This document shows positions 44,143-46,465 of a DNA stretch of 46,465 nt, one piece after another. Source of the stretch: Acidimicrobiales bacterium (GTDB lineage: Bacteria; Actinomycetota; Acidimicrobiia; Acidimicrobiales; AC-14). Position 1 is the stretch's first letter. The number at the start of each line of letters is the position of its first letter. The stretch covers positions 1 through 46,465 of the forward strand of contig JAODBK010000099.1 of NCBI GenBank assembly GCA_025463925.1. The letters are read 5' to 3'. Under the pieces are notes generated by a model. That model had not been told where the DNA came from, made no database searches, and saw nothing but the letters and a program-made list of their open reading frames with translations. A program made the translations under genes and the position numbers.

Positions 44143-45027
44143 CTACACGTCGAGGAAGCGGGTGACGGCGACCGCGGAGCCGGCGGCGCCGATGACGCTG
44201 CCGAGGACCAGCAGGATCAGGCCGGTACCCAGCACCTGCGAGCTCGTCACGAAGAACTGCTGCAGGAGCTGGATGTGCTTCAGCTGGCCCTGCACGAACG
44301 GGCGCAGGCCGATCATCAGCCCGACGGCGGCGGCGGCGCCGATGAGGCCCTGGATCAGCCCCTCCATCATGAACGGAACGCGGATGAACCAGTTGGTCGC
44401 GCCGACGAGCTTCATGACGCCGACCTCCCGGCGCCGGGCGAAGATCGCCAGCTGGATGGTGTTCAAGATGAGAAGTGACGCCGCCATCAGCGCGACGAGC
44501 GCGACGATCCAGAGGAACGTGGTGACGAAGCGGGTCACCTTCAAGATCGTCTTGATGGTGTCGCGTGCGTACACCACCTGGCGCACACCGGCACCGTTCA
44601 CGAATCGCTGGCCGACGGAGTCGACCAACTCCGCCTTCTGCGGCACGACGCGGAAACTCGGCGGCAGTTGGTCAGGTGTCTGGATGCTCTCCTTGAACTC
44701 CGGCGAGTCGCGGAAGATGCGGACGAACTCGTCGTAGGCCGCCGTGTGGTCGACGTACGTCACCTTCTTGACCTCGGGCATGTCGTGTACCTGCCGGTCG
44801 ATGGTCGAGATCTCGTCGGCAGTGGCGTCGGGGTTCATGAAGATCGACAGCTCGACGCCGCCTTTCCACTGTGTCGTCGCCCGGCTGACCGCTTGGCGCA
44901 CGAGCAGCGCCGAGCCGACCAGCGCCAACGACACCGCGACGGTGAGGACCGCCGCCGCGGTCATCAGCGCGTTGCGCTTGAGATTGGAGAACGTCTCGCG
45001 CGCGACATAGTCGACCTTGATCGCCAT
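44143..45027 (-). CDS. ftsX: Cell division protein FtsX
   Basis: A 294-residue membrane subunit. It has the short cytosolic N-terminus with ETFSNLKRNALMTAAAVLTV, a first helix, an extracellular domain of about 130 residues (VELSIFMNPDATADEISTID... ) and three further helices (about 165-190, 215-240, 265-285), with FARRREVGVMKLVGATNWFIRVPFMMEG between. This is FtsX of the FtsEX complex that activates cell-wall hydrolases at the septum. It starts six bases after the ftsE stop. Confidence 0.95.
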   Translation of the reverse strand: MAIKVDYVARETFSNLKRNALMTAAAVLTVAVSLALVGSALLVRQAVSRATTQWKGGVELSIFMNPDATADEISTIDRQVHDMPEVKKVTYVDHTAAYDEFVRIFRDSPEFKESIQTPDQLPPSFRVVPQKAELVDSVGQRFVNGAGVRQVVYARDTIKTILKVTRFVTTFLWIVALVALMAASLLILNTIQLAIFARRREVGVMKLVGATNWFIRVPFMMEGLIQGLIGAAAAVGLMIGLRPFVQGQLKHIQLLQQFFVTSSQVLGTGLILLVLGSVIGAAGSAVAVTRFLDV

Positions 45028-45033
45028 CGCGGA

Positions 45034-45723
45034 TCAGTTGGTGGCGACGCCGTACACACCGCGCGCCTGGTCGCGGACGAGCTGACCGTGATCGAGCTCG
45101 ATGACGCGACGGCGCATGCGGTCGACGATGCTGCGGTCGTGGGTGGCCATCAGCACCGTGGTGCCGGTGCGGTTGATGCGGTCGAGCAGGCGCATGATGC
45201 CTTCGGACGTGCTGGGATCGAGGTTGCCCGTCGGCTCGTCGGCCAGCAGGATCAGCGGGCGGTTGACGAAGGCGCGCGCGATCGACACCCGCTGCTGCTC
45301 ACCGCCCGACAACTCGGTCGGCAGGTTGTCGCGCTTCTTGGCCAGGCCCACCAGGTCGAGGATCTGCGGCACCTGGCTGACGATCACGTGCTTCGGCCGC
45401 CCGATCACCTCGAGCGCGAACGCCACGTTCTCGAACACGTTCTTGTTCGGCAGCAACTTGAAGTCCTGGAACACGCAGCCGATGTTGCGGCGCAGGAACG
45501 GGACCTTCCAGCTCGACAGGTGGGCGATGTCCTTGCCGGCGACCCAGATGCGGCCGTCGTCGGGCCGCTCCTCCTTGGTGAGGAGCCGCAGGAACGTCGA
45601 CTTGCCGGATCCCGACGGGCCGACGAGAAAGACGAACTCGCCTTTCGCGATGTCGACCGAGAGATCGCGAAGCGCGGCGGTCGTTCCCTTGTAGGTCTTG
45701 GAGACGTGTTCGAGACGGATCAT
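45034..45723 (-). CDS. ftsE: Cell division ATP-binding protein FtsE
   Basis: A 229-residue ATPase. Walker A is GPSGSGKST, signature [14 protein letters not shown], Walker [13 protein letters not shown]-loop ATHDRSIVD. The segment [28 protein letters not shown] is the FtsE hallmark. It powers FtsX conformational changes. The ATG at 45723 begins [13 protein letters not shown], the usual start. ftsE-ftsX form a tight unit. Confidence 0.96.
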   Translation of the reverse strand: MIRLEHVSKTYKGTTAALRDLSVDIAKGEFVFLVGPSGSGKSTFLRLLTKEERPDDGRIWVAGKDIAHLSSWKVPFLRRNIGCVFQDFKLLPNKNVFENVAFALEVIGRPKHVIVSQVPQILDLVGLAKKRDNLPTELSGGEQQRVSIARAFVNRPLILLADEPTGNLDPSTSEGIMRLLDRINRTGTTVLMATHDRSIVDRMRRRVIELDHGQLVRDQARGVYGVATN

Positions 45724-45915
45724 TCGGGACAATGCGGCAGGATCGGGCGGGCGACCCCTGACCGGCGGCCAAGGGTAGCAGCGGGCCGGCGGCCGGCGGC
45801 TGCACCGGCCGAACTCAGCGACATTTTGGGCTGAACCGGACCAACGATCCCATGCGCCGTCTCGACATCGATGGCGACGGCAGGACGACCGGGCGGCGCG
45901 TCGAACACCACATCC
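45724..45915. other. Divergent intergenic region between ftsE and the CAP protein
   Basis: 192 bases hold the promoters of two divergent genes. The visible structure is a GC-rich near-palindrome around 45783-45806 (GCCGGC repeated). I do not see a convincing -10/-35 pair. Confidence 0.5.
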
Positions 45916-46465
45916 ATGCGGGCCCGCATCTTCGCCGCTGCCGTCGCGATCACCAGCGCCGCGCTGATGACGTTCGGCGCCGTCCCGGCGCACGCCGCGA
46001 CCGTCGACACCGGCGCCGAGTCGGGGTTCTTCGCCCGCATCAACCGCGAGCGCAACAGTCGCGGCCTCGCCAGCATGGCGTATGCCTCCGACCTCGTCGC
46101 GGTGGCGCGGCGCCATTCGGCCGACATGGCCCGGCAAGGCCGGCTGTACCACACGCCCAACCTCGGCAGTCAGGTCTGCTGCTGGCAGTCGCTCGGCGAG
46201 AACGTCGGCGAGGGCGCCAGCGTCGACTCGGTGCACAACTCGTTCATGTCGTCGGCCACGCACCGGGACCACATCTTGAGCTTGGCGTTCACCCAGGTCG
46301 GGGTGGGCGTGGTGTCGTCGGGCGGCACGCTGTGGGTCACCGAGATCTTCCGGCAGCCGATGGGTGGCGCGGCGGCGCCCGCGCCCGCTCGCGCCGGCTC
46401 TCCGCGTCCGGCGGCTGCGCCGGGTCCCGCGACCCCGTCGCGTCCGGCATCCGTCGCGGCCAACG
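45916..46465 (+). CDS. Secreted CAP-domain (SCP-like) protein, 3' end outside window
   Basis: The frame runs off the window end, at least 183 residues. A signal peptide ([21 protein letters not shown]) leads to a CAP domain: [67 protein letters not shown] and LWVTEIF. After residue about 150 the sequence becomes Ala/Pro-rich ([18 protein letters not shown]), a probable linker or cell-wall spacer. Function is unknown; CAP proteins of this kind are often near cell-envelope genes. Confidence 0.88.
   Translation, partial: MRARIFAAAVAITSAALMTFGAVPAHAATVDTGAESGFFARINRERNSRGLASMAYASDLVAVARRHSADMARQGRLYHTPNLGSQVCCWQSLGENVGEGASVDSVHNSFMSSATHRDHILSLAFTQVGVGVVSSGGTLWVTEIFRQPMGGAAAPAPARAGSPRPAAAPGPATPSRPASVAAN

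Overview
The window is about 70% GC, densely coded, with GTG and TTG starts mixed among ATG starts. It looks like chromosomal DNA of an actinomycete-grade bacterium, perhaps Acidimicrobiia. The clues are an actinobacterial-type cytochrome bcc complex (diheme QcrC, three-helix Rieske, PDWY QcrB), a mec-cysO-cysM-murI-Rv1339-like-rph-rdgB block like Rv1334-Rv1341 of Mycobacterium tuberculosis, an ANTAR regulator and a GlnR-like site before amt-glnK. The class-level placement is an inference. I see no insertion sequence, prophage or CRISPR array.

Layout. (1) 3-7575 (+): a translationally coupled respiratory operon in which the caa3 oxidase genes and ctaG sit between qcrCA and qcrB. (2) 7623-11054: a sugar-epimerase-like SDR, an esterase lipoprotein, clpP, msrA and tRNA-Leu(UAG). 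(3) 11077-13258: GlnR-like site, amt, glnK and a terminator. (4) 13286-20309: SDR, hydrolase, an ABC-2 exporter pair, an aldo/keto reductase, and a secreted-protein/PQQ-like propeller pair. (5) 20285-21856: FMN split-barrel protein, GAF-ANTAR and STAS regulators. (6) 21941-28443: D-threonine-aldolase-like enzyme, the rdgB-rph-MBL-murI-cysM-cysO-mec block (-), then smpB and tmRNA. (7) 28494-31557: SDR, a membrane protein, a redoxin whose frame runs through an in-frame UGA, and a DUF3817 protein. (8) 31542-35161 (-): an acyl-CoA dehydrogenase / quinone reductase / NuoF-like operon. (9) 35172-39487 (-): a sensor kinase, two receiver proteins (one fused to a kinase) and a DUF983 protein. (10) 39501-46465: APH-family kinase, cyclase-family hydrolase, and a cell-envelope group (two M23 peptidases, ftsX, ftsE, and a CAP protein cut by the window end).

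The most unusual item is the redoxin at 30132-31163. A UGA stands exactly where the thioredoxin-fold catalytic Cys belongs (Ser-Trp-UGA-Gly-Cys-Arg). The frame stays open for 207 more codons and a SECIS-like hairpin lies at the right distance, so it is a strong selenoprotein candidate. Other points of note are a cytochrome oxidase subunit I with Gln at the K-channel Lys position, four convergent gene pairs whose 3' ends overlap, and a tmRNA tag ending in AFAA.
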